Under the pieces are notes generated by a model, which made no database searches, had not been told where the DNA came from, and saw nothing but the letters and a program-made list of their open reading frames with translations. From Marinobacter sp. DY40_1A1 (GTDB lineage: Bacteria > Pseudomonadota > Gammaproteobacteria > Pseudomonadales > Oleiphilaceae): 64,000 nucleotides of DNA. Position 1 is the stretch's first letter. Each line of letters starts with the position of its first letter. Where the stretch lies: contig NZ_VCHA01000004.1 in the NCBI RefSeq assembly GCF_016597815.1, positions 124,001 to 188,000 of the forward strand. The letters are read 5' to 3'. The translations under genes and the position numbers were made by a program. This document shows positions 19,804 through 31,198 of the stretch, in pieces.

Positions 19804-20457
19804 ATGGAACAATCAAACAACCCAGTATTCGGTTTGCCACGTTTGAATGAACGCGCCCCTGAGTTCAACGCCCCCACTACCGATGGCGTAAAGACCCTCG
19901 ACAGCTACAAGGGCAAATGGCTGGTGCTTTTCTCCCACCCGGCTGACTTTACACCGGTCTGTACCACTGAATTCATGGCCTTCGCGAAGATGGCGCCGGA
20001 ATTCAACAAGCGCAATTGCGAGCTGCTGGGTCTGTCCATAGACAGCCACCACTCACACATTGCGTGGATGCGTAACATCAAGGAGAAGTTTGGCGTCGAG
20101 ATACCCTTCCCGATCATCGCCGACCTTAAAATGGATGTTGCCCGCGCTTATGGCATGATTCACCCGGGTGCTGCAGACACATCTGCGGTCCGTGCAACCT
20201 TCATGATCGACCCGAAAGGCGTGCTGCGGGCGATGGTGTACTACCCCATGAGCAACGGCCGTTCTATTCCGGAATTCCTGCGCCTGCTGGATGCCCTGCA
20301 GACCAGTGACGAGCACGGAGTAGCAACGCCTGAAGGCTGGCAGCCAGGTGATCGCGTTATCGTGCCACCCGCAGCCACTGCGGCAGAGGCTGACCAGCGC
20401 GTAAGCTCCGGCGAGTACGACTGTGTAGACTTCTACTACTGCACCAAAGAGCTGTAA
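19804..20457 (+). CDS. Peroxiredoxin, Prx6/archaeal AhpC type with C-terminal resolving cysteines
   Basis: Thiol peroxidase of 217 residues that reduces hydrogen and organic peroxides. The peroxidatic cysteine is Cys53 in HPADFTPVCTTEF. The C-terminus ends in DCVDFYYCTKEL, giving Cys207 and Cys213, the same arrangement as in the Aeropyrum pernix thioredoxin peroxidase, so it should act as a 2-Cys enzyme unlike the paralog at 62492. The ATG follows a GGAG site. It is a single-gene unit ending in a hairpin. Confidence 0.93.
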   Translation: MEQSNNPVFGLPRLNERAPEFNAPTTDGVKTLDSYKGKWLVLFSHPADFTPVCTTEFMAFAKMAPEFNKRNCELLGLSIDSHHSHIAWMRNIKEKFGVEIPFPIIADLKMDVARAYGMIHPGAADTSAVRATFMIDPKGVLRAMVYYPMSNGRSIPEFLRLLDALQTSDEHGVATPEGWQPGDRVIVPPAATAAEADQRVSSGEYDCVDFYYCTKEL

Positions 20458-20485
20458 GCATCGATAGTATTCGTTAGAAAAGGCT

Positions 20486-20518
20486 GCCCTTCCTGGCTTG
20501 TTAATGGCCAGGAAGGGC
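20486..20518 (+). terminator. Terminator-like hairpin after the peroxiredoxin gene
   Basis: A perfect 12-bp stem (20486-20497 with 20507-20518) with a 9-base loop lies 28 bases after the stop. The T-run that follows is weak, so termination may be partial. Confidence 0.5.
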
Positions 20519-20622
20519 GATTCCTTCAGGAAAAACATCCGCACTCATGATACCTTCCAGACACTCCCGTTAGCCGGCGTTTCACTGCCCGAGGGAACAC
20601 CCTCAGCTGAACCGAGTCGCAC

Positions 20623-21387
20623 ATGCCCACAAAAGCACATCAGCTTTCCAATGAATGGCAAGCCTTCTGGCTGGCCGTTGGCTTTCTCACCCGCATTCCC
20701 ATGCTCGCTCGCATTGATTACTCCCAGAAGCTGATGAACCAGTGCAGCATGTACTTCCCGCTGGTAGGGCTTTTGCTCGGTGCCTCATATGCCGGCTTGT
20801 TTGCGCTGCTTAATCTGGCTTGGAGCCCGCTGGTGTGCGTGCTGCTGGTTTTGTGCTTCCACTTGTTTGTTACCGGCGCTTTCCATGAAGACGGTCTGGC
20901 CGACAGTGTGGATGCATTGGGTGGTGGATATACCGTTGAGAAGCGCCTGGAGATTATGAAAGACAGCCGCATCGGCACCTATGGCACCGTGGCATTAGTC
21001 ATGGCTTTGGGCCTGAAAGCTGCGCTGCTGATGGATGCCCAAAGCATCTGGTTGGCGCTGCTGGTAGCGCCCGCGATCAGCCGGCTCACACCCTTGCTGT
21101 TGATGGCATTTCTGCCCTATGTGACCGATCCGGACAAGAGCAAAAGCAAACCTGTGGCGGAAGGCTTCTCGCGCAACCGTTTGCTGGTCAGTTGCGGGTT
21201 TACCGCGTTGGTGGCTCTGGCTTTCAGCCTGTGGTTGCCGGGGCTGTGGCTGGCCGCAGCAACCGCAATCATTGCCGTGGCGTTGCTTTGGGGCTGGTAT
21301 CTCAAGCAGCAATTGGGCGGTTACACCGGCGACGCGCTGGGGGCCAGTGTCGTGTTTTGTGAGCTGGTCTTTTTGCTCGGGCTCTAG
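20623..21387 (+). CDS. cobS: Adenosylcobinamide-GDP ribazoletransferase
   Basis: Last-stage enzyme of cobalamin assembly, joining adenosylcobinamide-GDP and alpha-ribazole in the inner membrane. The 254 residues have several hydrophobic helices and the CobS active-site motif FHEDGLADSVDALGGG with the following KDSRIGTYG. The gene stands alone, 13 kb from the nearest other B12 gene of the window. No cobalamin riboswitch is seen in the 165 bases upstream, and the ribosome site is weak. Confidence 0.95.
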   Translation: MPTKAHQLSNEWQAFWLAVGFLTRIPMLARIDYSQKLMNQCSMYFPLVGLLLGASYAGLFALLNLAWSPLVCVLLVLCFHLFVTGAFHEDGLADSVDALGGGYTVEKRLEIMKDSRIGTYGTVALVMALGLKAALLMDAQSIWLALLVAPAISRLTPLLLMAFLPYVTDPDKSKSKPVAEGFSRNRLLVSCGFTALVALAFSLWLPGLWLAAATAIIAVALLWGWYLKQQLGGYTGDALGASVVFCELVFLLGL

Positions 21388-21403
21388 CCCTTAGACTGCA
21401 CCC

Positions 21404-22069
21404 TCAATCTACTGAATACGACAGTATGCGCGACAGTTGGCTATACGGCAGACCAGTTTCCTGGTGCCAGGCGGTAAACGCTGCCTGTGCCTGCTGCAAT
21501 CCTTTCTTGCTCGTGGGCGAAGCATCCAGAAGATTGGCATGGCGCAGGCCGGCAACAACATCGTGGGACAGGATAAAACCGTCCCAGCCCACCATACGCA
21601 AAAAGTACTGGGCGCTGTTACCGCCCAAGCGAGAGCCATTGCGCTTTAACCACAGCAACAAGCCCATCTGATCTTCCGACGGCCACTGGCTCAGGAATGC
21701 GCCAAAGCTGCCATGTTCCCGCGCCGCATCCATAATCATTCGGGCATTCTCCGGCACAGTGCGGATTTTCTGCATGTTGCGCACAATTCGCTCATCCTGA
21801 GCCAGCTCTTCCAATACGTCTGGCGGTACCTGCTGCCAGTAGGCAGGCACAAAGCCATGGAAGGCCGCTTCGAAACCTGCCCATTTGTTATCTATAACTC
21901 GCCACACAAAACCGGCTTTAAATACGCAGCGGGTAATCTCCGAAAGGTAGCGATCGTCTGCCCGCGCCTCCAGCGCAGTCGCAGCCGGCAATTTGGGCAG
22001 CAGGGCATTCAGCTCTTCGATGCCGCCTTTACGTGCAATCGCACGTTCGTGAATCTTTGAAAAACCCAT
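21404..22069 (-). CDS. DNA-3-methyladenine glycosylase I-like protein
   Basis: A 221-residue protein similar to the TagI family of helix-hairpin-helix base-excision glycosylases (COG2818). Typical stretches are FSKIHERAIARKGG near the start, YLSEITRCVFKAGFVWRVIDNKW and the central NARMIMDAAREHGSFG. The zinc-binding Cys/His set of E. coli Tag is not apparent, so it belongs to a diverged branch and the substrate is uncertain. It is convergent with cobS, with 16 bases between them. Confidence 0.68.
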   Translation of the reverse strand: MGFSKIHERAIARKGGIEELNALLPKLPAATALEARADDRYLSEITRCVFKAGFVWRVIDNKWAGFEAAFHGFVPAYWQQVPPDVLEELAQDERIVRNMQKIRTVPENARMIMDAAREHGSFGAFLSQWPSEDQMGLLLWLKRNGSRLGGNSAQYFLRMVGWDGFILSHDVVAGLRHANLLDASPTSKKGLQQAQAAFTAWHQETGLPYSQLSRILSYSVD

Positions 22070-22292
22070 AACGTCTCATCATCGATTTAGTAATAGATGG
22101 CCAAGAATTAATGTCGCTTTTTAATTAATAGTGACCTAACTCAAAACATTTTCTCATATTTCTACTACCTTGGGGTTAACGATCCGGAAATCGTGCTCGC
22201 TCCTGGCTGCACAAGAACATATTGCTCTCAGCTGGAGTCGAGTCCCTTCATTAGCTCTACACACTGCCTGTGCAGATAAAAGGAGATGCGCT

Positions 22293-23777
22293 GTGGATGA
22301 TGAATTCCGATCCCCTGAAACCCCTTCTGATAACACGCCGGATAACTCACACAATGACCCGGAACAGGATCTGGCAACGCGGTTCCCCACCGCTTACACC
22401 ATTCTGTTTTTGCTGATCATATTTGTGGCGGCGTTAACCTGGATTATACCCGCCGGGCAATACGACCGCGCAATGAACGAAGAAGTCGGGCGTGAAGTGG
22501 CCGTGCCAGGCACCTACCAGACGGTCGACCCCAACCCTCAGGGTTTTATGGAGATAATGCTTGCCCCCACGGCCGGCTTCTATGATCCGGACAGCTATGT
22601 GGCCAACGCCATTGATGTTGCCCTGTTCGTACTTTTCCTGGGCGGTTTCCTCGGCGTAATGAACGCTACGGGAGCCATTGATACCGGGATACGCAGCGCC
22701 ATGCGACACCTCAAGGGCCATGAAATCTGGATGATACCCATATTGATGACCCTTTTTGCCATAGGAGGCACAACCTATGGCATGGCCGAAGAGACCCTGG
22801 CTTTCTATGCCATTCTCATCCCGGTCATGATGGCCGCAGGATACGATGCGGTAACCGGGGTAGCCATCATTCTGGTGGGCGCCGGCATTGGCGTACTGGG
22901 CTCCACCATCAACCCGTTTGCCACGGTTATCGCCGCGAACGCAGCTCAAATCCCGTTTACTGACGGCATTGTGGTGCGCTTTATCCTGCTCATTGGCGGC
23001 CTGCTGATTTGCTCTGCCTACGTTATGCGTTACGCCCTTCGAGTAAAAGCGGATCCATCCCGCTCTGTGGTATCCAAGCAATGGGATGCACACCGCAGGC
23101 TCTTTTTGGGCAAGCATGCTGATGAAATCCAGACGTCTACCCTCACCAGAACCCAGATTGTTGCACTCCTCATCTTCGCTGCCACCTTCGTGGTCATGAT
23201 CTGGGGTGTATCGTCCCAAGACTGGTGGATGGCTCGCATGGGTGCGCTGTTTTTTGGTGCCGCCATTGTGATAGGCATTATTGCCCGCCTTGGTGAGAAA
23301 GAGCTCACTGGCAGCTTTGTGGATGGTGCACGCGATCTCTTGGGTGTTGCTCTAGTGGTCGGGCTTGCGCGAGGCATTGTCGTGATTATGGATCAGGGCA
23401 TGATTGCCGACACCATTTTGCACAGTGCTGAAACATCCCTGGGTGGCCTGCCGGAACTGGCGTTTATCAACCTGATGTTCTGGATTGAAGTAGGCATGAG
23501 CTTCTTTGTGCCTTCATCATCCGGGCTGGCGGTTCTGTCCATGCCGATTCTGGCGCCACTTGCTGATTTCGCCAACGTAGGGCGCGACCTTGTGGTAACC
23601 GCCTACCAGTCTGCCAACGGCCTGGTGAACCTGATCAACCCGACCTTTGCCGTAGTGGTCGGTGGCCTGGCCATTGGCCGTGTGTCCTACGACCGCTGGA
23701 TCGCGTTTATCTGGCCTTTGCTCCTGATCCTTACCATCTTCATTTCGGTGGTTATCAGCGCAGCTGCACTTATTTAA
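22293..23777 (+). CDS. YfcC/DcuC-superfamily transporter, probable arginine/ornithine exchanger
   Basis: Inner-membrane carrier with about 12 hydrophobic segments, 494 residues from the chosen start. Family signatures are TWIIPAGQYDR, the repeated GxGIGVLGSTINPFATV and SANGLVNLINPTFAVV loops, and PSSSGLAVLSMPILAPLADF. Members of this family next to arcA exchange arginine for ornithine. It is not the APC-type ArcD of Pseudomonas aeruginosa. The frame is open upstream to 22170, but the GTG at 22293 has AAAAGGAGA seven bases before it and the upstream residues look non-coding, so GTG is chosen. It heads the arc operon, 14 bases before arcA. Confidence 0.85.
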   Translation: MDDEFRSPETPSDNTPDNSHNDPEQDLATRFPTAYTILFLLIIFVAALTWIIPAGQYDRAMNEEVGREVAVPGTYQTVDPNPQGFMEIMLAPTAGFYDPDSYVANAIDVALFVLFLGGFLGVMNATGAIDTGIRSAMRHLKGHEIWMIPILMTLFAIGGTTYGMAEETLAFYAILIPVMMAAGYDAVTGVAIILVGAGIGVLGSTINPFATVIAANAAQIPFTDGIVVRFILLIGGLLICSAYVMRYALRVKADPSRSVVSKQWDAHRRLFLGKHADEIQTSTLTRTQIVALLIFAATFVVMIWGVSSQDWWMARMGALFFGAAIVIGIIARLGEKELTGSFVDGARDLLGVALVVGLARGIVVIMDQGMIADTILHSAETSLGGLPELAFINLMFWIEVGMSFFVPSSSGLAVLSMPILAPLADFANVGRDLVVTAYQSANGLVNLINPTFAVVVGGLAIGRVSYDRWIAFIWPLLLILTIFISVVISAAALI

Positions 23778-23791
23778 CGGAGGACTGAACC

Positions 23792-25021
23792 ATGTCTGAA
23801 CACAAGCTTGGCGTACATTCAGAAACCGGAAAACTGCGGCAGGTGATTGTCTGCCGCCCAGGCCTGGCACACCGGAGGCTGACCCCCTCCAACTGCGACG
23901 CCCTGTTGTTTGACGACGTTTTCTGGGTGAAGCAAGCGCAGAAAGATCACGATGTGTTTGTCAGCGTAATGCGTGACCGCGGTGTCGAGGTACTTGATGT
24001 TAACGAGTTGCTGGCCGAAACCCTGGACATTCCGCAAGCCCGCAAGTGGATTCTGGACCACCGGATTACCTGGAACGACATAGGCGTGGGGATGATCTCT
24101 GATCTGCGCGCCTGGATGGACGAGCTCCCCGGCACCGAACTTTCAAAATATCTGATTGGCGGCCTGGAAGTGGGCGACTTGCCCTTTGACCCCACCGGGC
24201 TTTTCGGTAATCACCTTGGCCACTATGGCTTTGTACTGCCACCCTTACCCAACTACCTGTTCACCCGGGACAACAGCGCCTGGATCTATGAGGGCGTTAC
24301 GCTGAACCCCATGTACTGGGCTGCGCGCCAACCGGAAACCCTGCTGATGGCTGGCGTGTACAAATACCATCCGAAGTTTGCCGGCAAGGTGGATGTGCTC
24401 TGGGGTGACCCGACCAGGAACCACGGCCTTGCCACGCTTGAAGGCGGTGACGTAATGCCGGTAGGCAATGGCACCGTGCTTGTCGGTATGGGGGAGCGCT
24501 CATCACCCCAGGCCGTTGGGCAATTGGCTAACGCTCTGTTTGAAAGAGGCACGGCGGAACGGGTTATTGCCTGCCAGATCCCCAAAACCCGTGCAGCCAT
24601 GCATCTGGACACCATCTTTACTTTCTGCGGCGGCAACGTGGTTACCGCCTTTAAAGAAATGGCTGACGAGCTGATTTGCTACGACTTGCGCCCCGGTGAA
24701 GGCAAAAAGCACCTGTCTTTCCGCCAGGACCCCCGGCCCTTTTTTAATGTGGTGGCTGACGTTCTTGGCTACAAATCCCTCGAGGTTGTACCGACCGGCG
24801 GTGATAACCCGGCCGAGCGGGAACGGGAGCAATGGAACGATGGCAACAACGTGTTGGCGCTAAGCCCCGGCGTGGTCATTGGTTACGACCGCAACGACGA
24901 CACCAACGCAGCACTGGAAGCCGCGGGCATTGAAGTGCTGGCCATTCCGGGTGCCGAGCTGGGCCGTGGCCGTGGCGGTGGGCGTTGCATGAGTTGCCCC
25001 ACAATGCGTGACCCCATCTGA
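23792..25021 (+). CDS. arcA: Arginine deiminase
   Basis: Hydrolyses arginine to citrulline and ammonia, the first step of the arginine deiminase pathway, in the cytoplasm. The length of 409 residues is normal. Active-site segments are [31 protein letters not shown] and the C-terminal [10 protein letters not shown] with nucleophile Cys399. The GGAGG ribosome site is seven bases before the ATG. The order carrier-arcA-arcB-arcC gives a complete pathway. Confidence 0.97.
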   Translation: MSEHKLGVHSETGKLRQVIVCRPGLAHRRLTPSNCDALLFDDVFWVKQAQKDHDVFVSVMRDRGVEVLDVNELLAETLDIPQARKWILDHRITWNDIGVGMISDLRAWMDELPGTELSKYLIGGLEVGDLPFDPTGLFGNHLGHYGFVLPPLPNYLFTRDNSAWIYEGVTLNPMYWAARQPETLLMAGVYKYHPKFAGKVDVLWGDPTRNHGLATLEGGDVMPVGNGTVLVGMGERSSPQAVGQLANALFERGTAERVIACQIPKTRAAMHLDTIFTFCGGNVVTAFKEMADELICYDLRPGEGKKHLSFRQDPRPFFNVVADVLGYKSLEVVPTGGDNPAEREREQWNDGNNVLALSPGVVIGYDRNDDTNAALEAAGIEVLAIPGAELGRGRGGGRCMSCPTMRDPI

Positions 25022-25039
25022 TCCAGGAGGACAAAGACC

Positions 25040-26041
25040 ATGGCTTTTAATCTGAAGAATCGTCATTTCCTCACCTTGCGGGACTTTTCCCCGCAAGAAA
25101 TCGGCTTTCTGCTGAGACTGGCCAAAGACCTGAAAGCGGCCAAATACGCGGGCACCGAGGTGCCCCAGCTGACTGGCAAAGAACTCGCGCTGATCTTTGA
25201 GAAGAACTCCACCCGAACAAGGGTGGGCTTCGAGGTGGCTGCTTACGATCAAGGCGCCAGAGTGACCTATCTTGGGCCTTCAGGCACCCACATTGGCCAC
25301 AAGGAATCGGTAAAGGATACCGCCCGGGTTCTGGGCCGCGTTTATGACGGCATTGAGTACCGGGGTTTCGGCCAGAAAATTGTTGAGGAGCTGGCCGAGT
25401 ATGCCGGCGTGCCGGTATTTAACGGCCTGACCGACGAGTTTCACCCAACCCAGATTCTTGCAGATTTTTTAACCATGCAGGAACACGTTGAGAAACCGCT
25501 ACATGAAGTGGCCTATGTGTATATTGGCGACGCCGCCAATAACATGGGTGACAGCCTGCTGATTGGCGGGGCCAAAATGGGCATGGATGTGCGCTTGTGT
25601 GCGCCAAAAGAGTGTTGGCCAAAGCAGTCCATTCAAGACGAAGCCCGGGCTATCGCTCAGGAAACAGGTGCCCGGATCACCATTACTGAAGACGTTGATG
25701 CCTCCGTAGCAGGCGTCGATTTTGTGTACACCGATGTGTGGGTGTCCATGGGTGAGCCGAAAGAAAAGTGGGGCGAACGCATCAAGCTGTTAATGCCCTA
25801 CCAGGTGAACGCCGCCCTGATGGAAAAAACCGGCAACCCGCGAGCCCGCTTCATGCATTGCCTGCCCGCGTTTCACAACACCGAAACCACGGTGGGCAAG
25901 GAAATAGAGGCCGAGTTCGGCATTACTGCCATGGAAGTGACGGATGACGTTTTCGAAAGCCCCGCCTCCATCGTGTTTGATCAGGCGGAAAATCGCATGC
26001 ACACCATCAAGGCAGTGCTGGTAGCCACACTTGGGGCCTGA
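25040..26041 (+). CDS. arcB: Ornithine carbamoyltransferase, catabolic
   Basis: Phosphorolyses citrulline to ornithine and carbamoyl phosphate. The 333 residues carry the carbamoyl-phosphate site STRTR (in [12 protein letters not shown]), the HPTQ site ([11 protein letters not shown]), DVWVSMGE and the ornithine loop HCLPAFH. The position between arcA and arcC marks it as the catabolic rather than the anabolic enzyme. Strong AGGAGG ribosome site; 18 bases after arcA. Confidence 0.96.
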   Translation: MAFNLKNRHFLTLRDFSPQEIGFLLRLAKDLKAAKYAGTEVPQLTGKELALIFEKNSTRTRVGFEVAAYDQGARVTYLGPSGTHIGHKESVKDTARVLGRVYDGIEYRGFGQKIVEELAEYAGVPVFNGLTDEFHPTQILADFLTMQEHVEKPLHEVAYVYIGDAANNMGDSLLIGGAKMGMDVRLCAPKECWPKQSIQDEARAIAQETGARITITEDVDASVAGVDFVYTDVWVSMGEPKEKWGERIKLLMPYQVNAALMEKTGNPRARFMHCLPAFHNTETTVGKEIEAEFGITAMEVTDDVFESPASIVFDQAENRMHTIKAVLVATLGA

Positions 26042-26074
26042 TACTGGCTCCAACTGCTGAAAAGGATGCACAGG

Positions 26075-28797
<2,723 letters not shown>

Positions 28798-28801
<4 letters not shown>

Positions 28802-29100
28802 GCCCAAAAAACGATCGCTCAGCAGAAGACATACGGCGCAGTGCCGAGCGCATGAAGCGCGCAAGGGATGAGCCCGGAGTTAGCCCCCTGCGCGGGCTTG
28901 GTGCCTTTGGAATCATCGGCTGGTCGATTGCAGTGCCCACCGTGGGGGGCGCTTTCCTGGGATTGTGGCTGAACGACGTAGCACCACAGAACTTTTCCTG
29001 GCCCATTGCCCTGATTCTGGGTGGCGTGGTTGCAGGAGGCATCATTGCCTGGAGCTGGATCGAACGGGAAGGGCCAGACCGCAAGGGAGACAAACGTTGA
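28798..29100 (+). CDS. atpQ: N-ATPase accessory membrane protein AtpQ (AtpI/AtpZ-like)
   Basis: Small protein of 100 residues with a basic soluble N-terminus (about 1-30) and two membrane helices (GAFGIIGWSIAVPTVGGAFL; IALILGGVVAGGIIAW). The pattern is that of AtpI/AtpZ-type F0 assembly proteins. Named by its fixed position third in the N-ATPase operon. It overlaps atpC (ATGA) and atpR (TTGA). Confidence 0.85.
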
Positions 29101-29411
29101 TAATTGTAGATTGGCCAGCGGTATTGCTGGGGTTTTCATTTGGTTTACCCGTCAGTGCGCTGTTCTTCATAGGGCTGGCCTGGGGTATGCGACGCGCCCT
29201 GGGCTCTGACCGGCCCGGCCTCTGGCTGATGGCCAGCTCGTTTTGCCGGATTGCAATGCTGCTTGGTGTTGGTTTTCTGGTAACGGCTTACGCTGACAGT
29301 AACTGGGCCATCGCCGGCTACGCATTGGCGTTTTTCCTGGCGCGGCTGGTGGCCGTGCTCTGGGCCAGAATCAGCAAGGCACCCGCAACGGCTACACAGG
29401 AGGGCGCATAA
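29097..29411 (+). CDS. atpR: N-ATPase accessory membrane protein AtpR
   Basis: Protein of 104 residues with three hydrophobic segments; charged residues (Arg in GMRRALG, CRIAM and LARLVAVLWAR) are embedded or flanking. AtpR is a subunit confined to N-ATPase operons and its exact role is not established. The start is a TTG at 29097 overlapping the atpQ stop (TTGA) with AGGGAGA about eight bases upstream; there is no ATG in a suitable place. The stop shares one base with the atpB ATG (TAATG). Confidence 0.82.
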   Translation: MIIVDWPAVLLGFSFGLPVSALFFIGLAWGMRRALGSDRPGLWLMASSFCRIAMLLGVGFLVTAYADSNWAIAGYALAFFLARLVAVLWARISKAPATATQEGA

Positions 29412-30109
29412 TGCAGCTTACCCCGGATGACATTATCGTTTTTACGCTGGCCGGCTGGGAGGTTAACGCCACCATCGTTAACACCTGGATTGTGATGGCG
29501 TTGCTGGTGGGTATTTCCATGCTGATTACCCGCAACCTCCGGCCAGATGTACCGCCCAATCGCTGGCGCACCTCGCTGGAAGTGATCGTAAAGCTGATTC
29601 AAGGCCAGATCGAAGAGGTAACCCGGAACTCCGCACGCCACGTGATGTACTTTGCCGGCACCCTGTTCCTGTTCATCGCTTTATCAAACCTGATGCTGGT
29701 GGTACCCGGGTTTTCACCGCCCACGTCGTCGCTATCCACCACAGCAGCACTGGCCTTGTCTGTGCTGGTGGCGGTACCGGTGTTCGGCATAGCCAGTGGA
29801 GGCGTAGGGCATTATCTCAAAACCTTTATCGAGCCCTCGGTCATCATGTTGCCATTCAACATCATCGGCGAGTTCTCCCGGGGCATCTCGCTGGCCATCC
29901 GTCTTTACGGCAACGTAATGAGCGGGGCGGTTATTGCGGCCATCCTGCTTACCGTCGCGCCGTTTTTCTTCCCGGTGGTCATGGACATGCTTGGCTTGTT
30001 AACCGGCATGATTCAGGCCTATATATTCGCGATTCTTGCTACCGTTTACATTTCATCTGCCACGGCAGAACCAGACGCTCCAGCGCTCAAAAAAGAGGAT
30101 AAGTCATGA
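29411..30109 (+). CDS. atpB: N-type ATP synthase F0 subunit a
   Basis: Stator subunit that forms the ion half-channels with the c ring, 232 residues, five or six helices. The essential arginine lies in ISLAIRLYGNVMSG, equivalent to E. coli Arg210. The final helix pair (AYIFAILATVYISSA) is typical. It overlaps atpR by one base and atpE by four (ATGA). Confidence 0.93.
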   Translation: MQLTPDDIIVFTLAGWEVNATIVNTWIVMALLVGISMLITRNLRPDVPPNRWRTSLEVIVKLIQGQIEEVTRNSARHVMYFAGTLFLFIALSNLMLVVPGFSPPTSSLSTTAALALSVLVAVPVFGIASGGVGHYLKTFIEPSVIMLPFNIIGEFSRGISLAIRLYGNVMSGAVIAAILLTVAPFFFPVVMDMLGLLTGMIQAYIFAILATVYISSATAEPDAPALKKEDKS

Positions 30110-30384
30110 CCGATCTAGCCATTATTGCGGCCATTTCGATATTTACCGCGGGTTTTACCATTGCCATCGGCGCCATTGGCCCGGCACTGGGTGAAGGGCG
30201 AGCCGCCGCCGCTGCGATTGCCGCCATTGCACAGCAACCGGATGCAGCGCCAACTCTGTCACGAACCCTGTTCGTGAGCCTGGCGATGATTGAATCTACC
30301 GCCATCTACTGCTTTGTGGTGGCTATGATTCTTATTTTTGCCAACCCGTTCTGGGATGCCATGCAGGTTGCCGCAGGAGGCTAG
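30106..30384 (+). CDS. atpE: N-type ATP synthase F0 subunit c with Na+-ligand pattern
   Basis: Ring subunit of 92 residues forming a two-helix hairpin with the polar loop AQQPDAAPT. Helix 1 has GPALGEG (Pro26, Glu30) and helix 2 has MIESTAIY (Glu63, Ser64, Thr65, Tyr68). Glu-Ser-Thr with the Tyr three residues further on is the Na+-binding signature known from the Ilyobacter tartaricus c ring. A second carboxylate in helix 1 is found in N-ATPase and Fusobacterium c subunits. Na+ is therefore the likely ion, though proton use at low Na+ cannot be excluded. Confidence 0.93.
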   Translation: MTDLAIIAAISIFTAGFTIAIGAIGPALGEGRAAAAAIAAIAQQPDAAPTLSRTLFVSLAMIESTAIYCFVVAMILIFANPFWDAMQVAAGG

Positions 30385-30392
30385 AGCCGATC

Positions 30393-31163
30393 ATGTCCAT
30401 TGACTGGATTACCGTTATCGCGCAGATCGCCAACTTTCTGGTGCTGGTGTGGCTGCTGAAGCGCTTTCTCTACCGCCCGATTCTTGATGGCATAGATGCC
30501 CGTGAGGCTGAAATAAAGCGCCGCATGGCAGAGGCAGGAGAGGCCGAGAAAAAGGCCCAGGCTGCCGAAGCGGAATTCCGCCAGCAGCAAAAACAGCTGT
30601 TGTCGGATCAGGATGCTGTGGTCAAACAGGCCCTGAGGGAATCGGAAGATCAGCGCGACAGCCTGCTGGCCGAAGCTCGCGCCAAGCTGGAGCAGGAACA
30701 GCAAGACTGGCACAAGCACCTTGAGCGTGAACGCCAGAAGTTCACCGCACAGCTGCAGCGTACCGGCGAAGAAACCCTGCTGGAGCTGACCCGCAAAGCA
30801 CTGCGGGATCTTGCGGATGAATCCCTGGAAGAGGCTATCGTTCGCCATGTAAGCGCGCGTTTGCGGCCTATTGCTGGCGAACTCTCGGATGCTGCCGGCG
30901 ACAGCAAGGAGGCGGTAGCAACCACACGCGACACCTTGCCCGAAGCGGCACAGGCGCTGCTGCTTGCTGACGTTAAAAGCTTGCTACCAGGCATCAACCT
31001 GCGCTTTGAAAGCGACCCGCAACAGTCGCCAGGCCTGGTTCTGCGGGTTGGCGGCGCACAGGTAGCCTGGACTGTGGACAGCTATACCGAAGAATTTGAT
31101 GCGCTGCTAAACGAGCGCATGGCTGCGGGTGCTTCCGGGCGCATTCAGCCGGCGGGCACATAA
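30393..31163 (+). CDS. atpF: N-type ATP synthase F0 subunit b, extended
   Basis: Peripheral-stalk subunit of 256 residues, about 100 longer than a normal b subunit. One N-terminal membrane helix ([23 protein letters not shown]) is followed by a long charged coiled coil (about 35-150) and a C-terminal globular part (about 150-250). No delta gene exists in the operon, so the C-terminal extension may take over delta's task of joining the stalk to F1; that is inference. Confidence 0.88.
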   Translation: MSIDWITVIAQIANFLVLVWLLKRFLYRPILDGIDAREAEIKRRMAEAGEAEKKAQAAEAEFRQQQKQLLSDQDAVVKQALRESEDQRDSLLAEARAKLEQEQQDWHKHLERERQKFTAQLQRTGEETLLELTRKALRDLADESLEEAIVRHVSARLRPIAGELSDAAGDSKEAVATTRDTLPEAAQALLLADVKSLLPGINLRFESDPQQSPGLVLRVGGAQVAWTVDSYTEEFDALLNERMAAGASGRIQPAGT

Positions 31164-31198
31164 ACCCGGTTGTGCATAAAAAGGATAGATTAAACGCT

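Noticed and set aside
22434..23219. A 261-codon minus-strand frame over the YfcC-like gene
   Set aside because: Antisense of a clear membrane transporter; the translation shows no motif.
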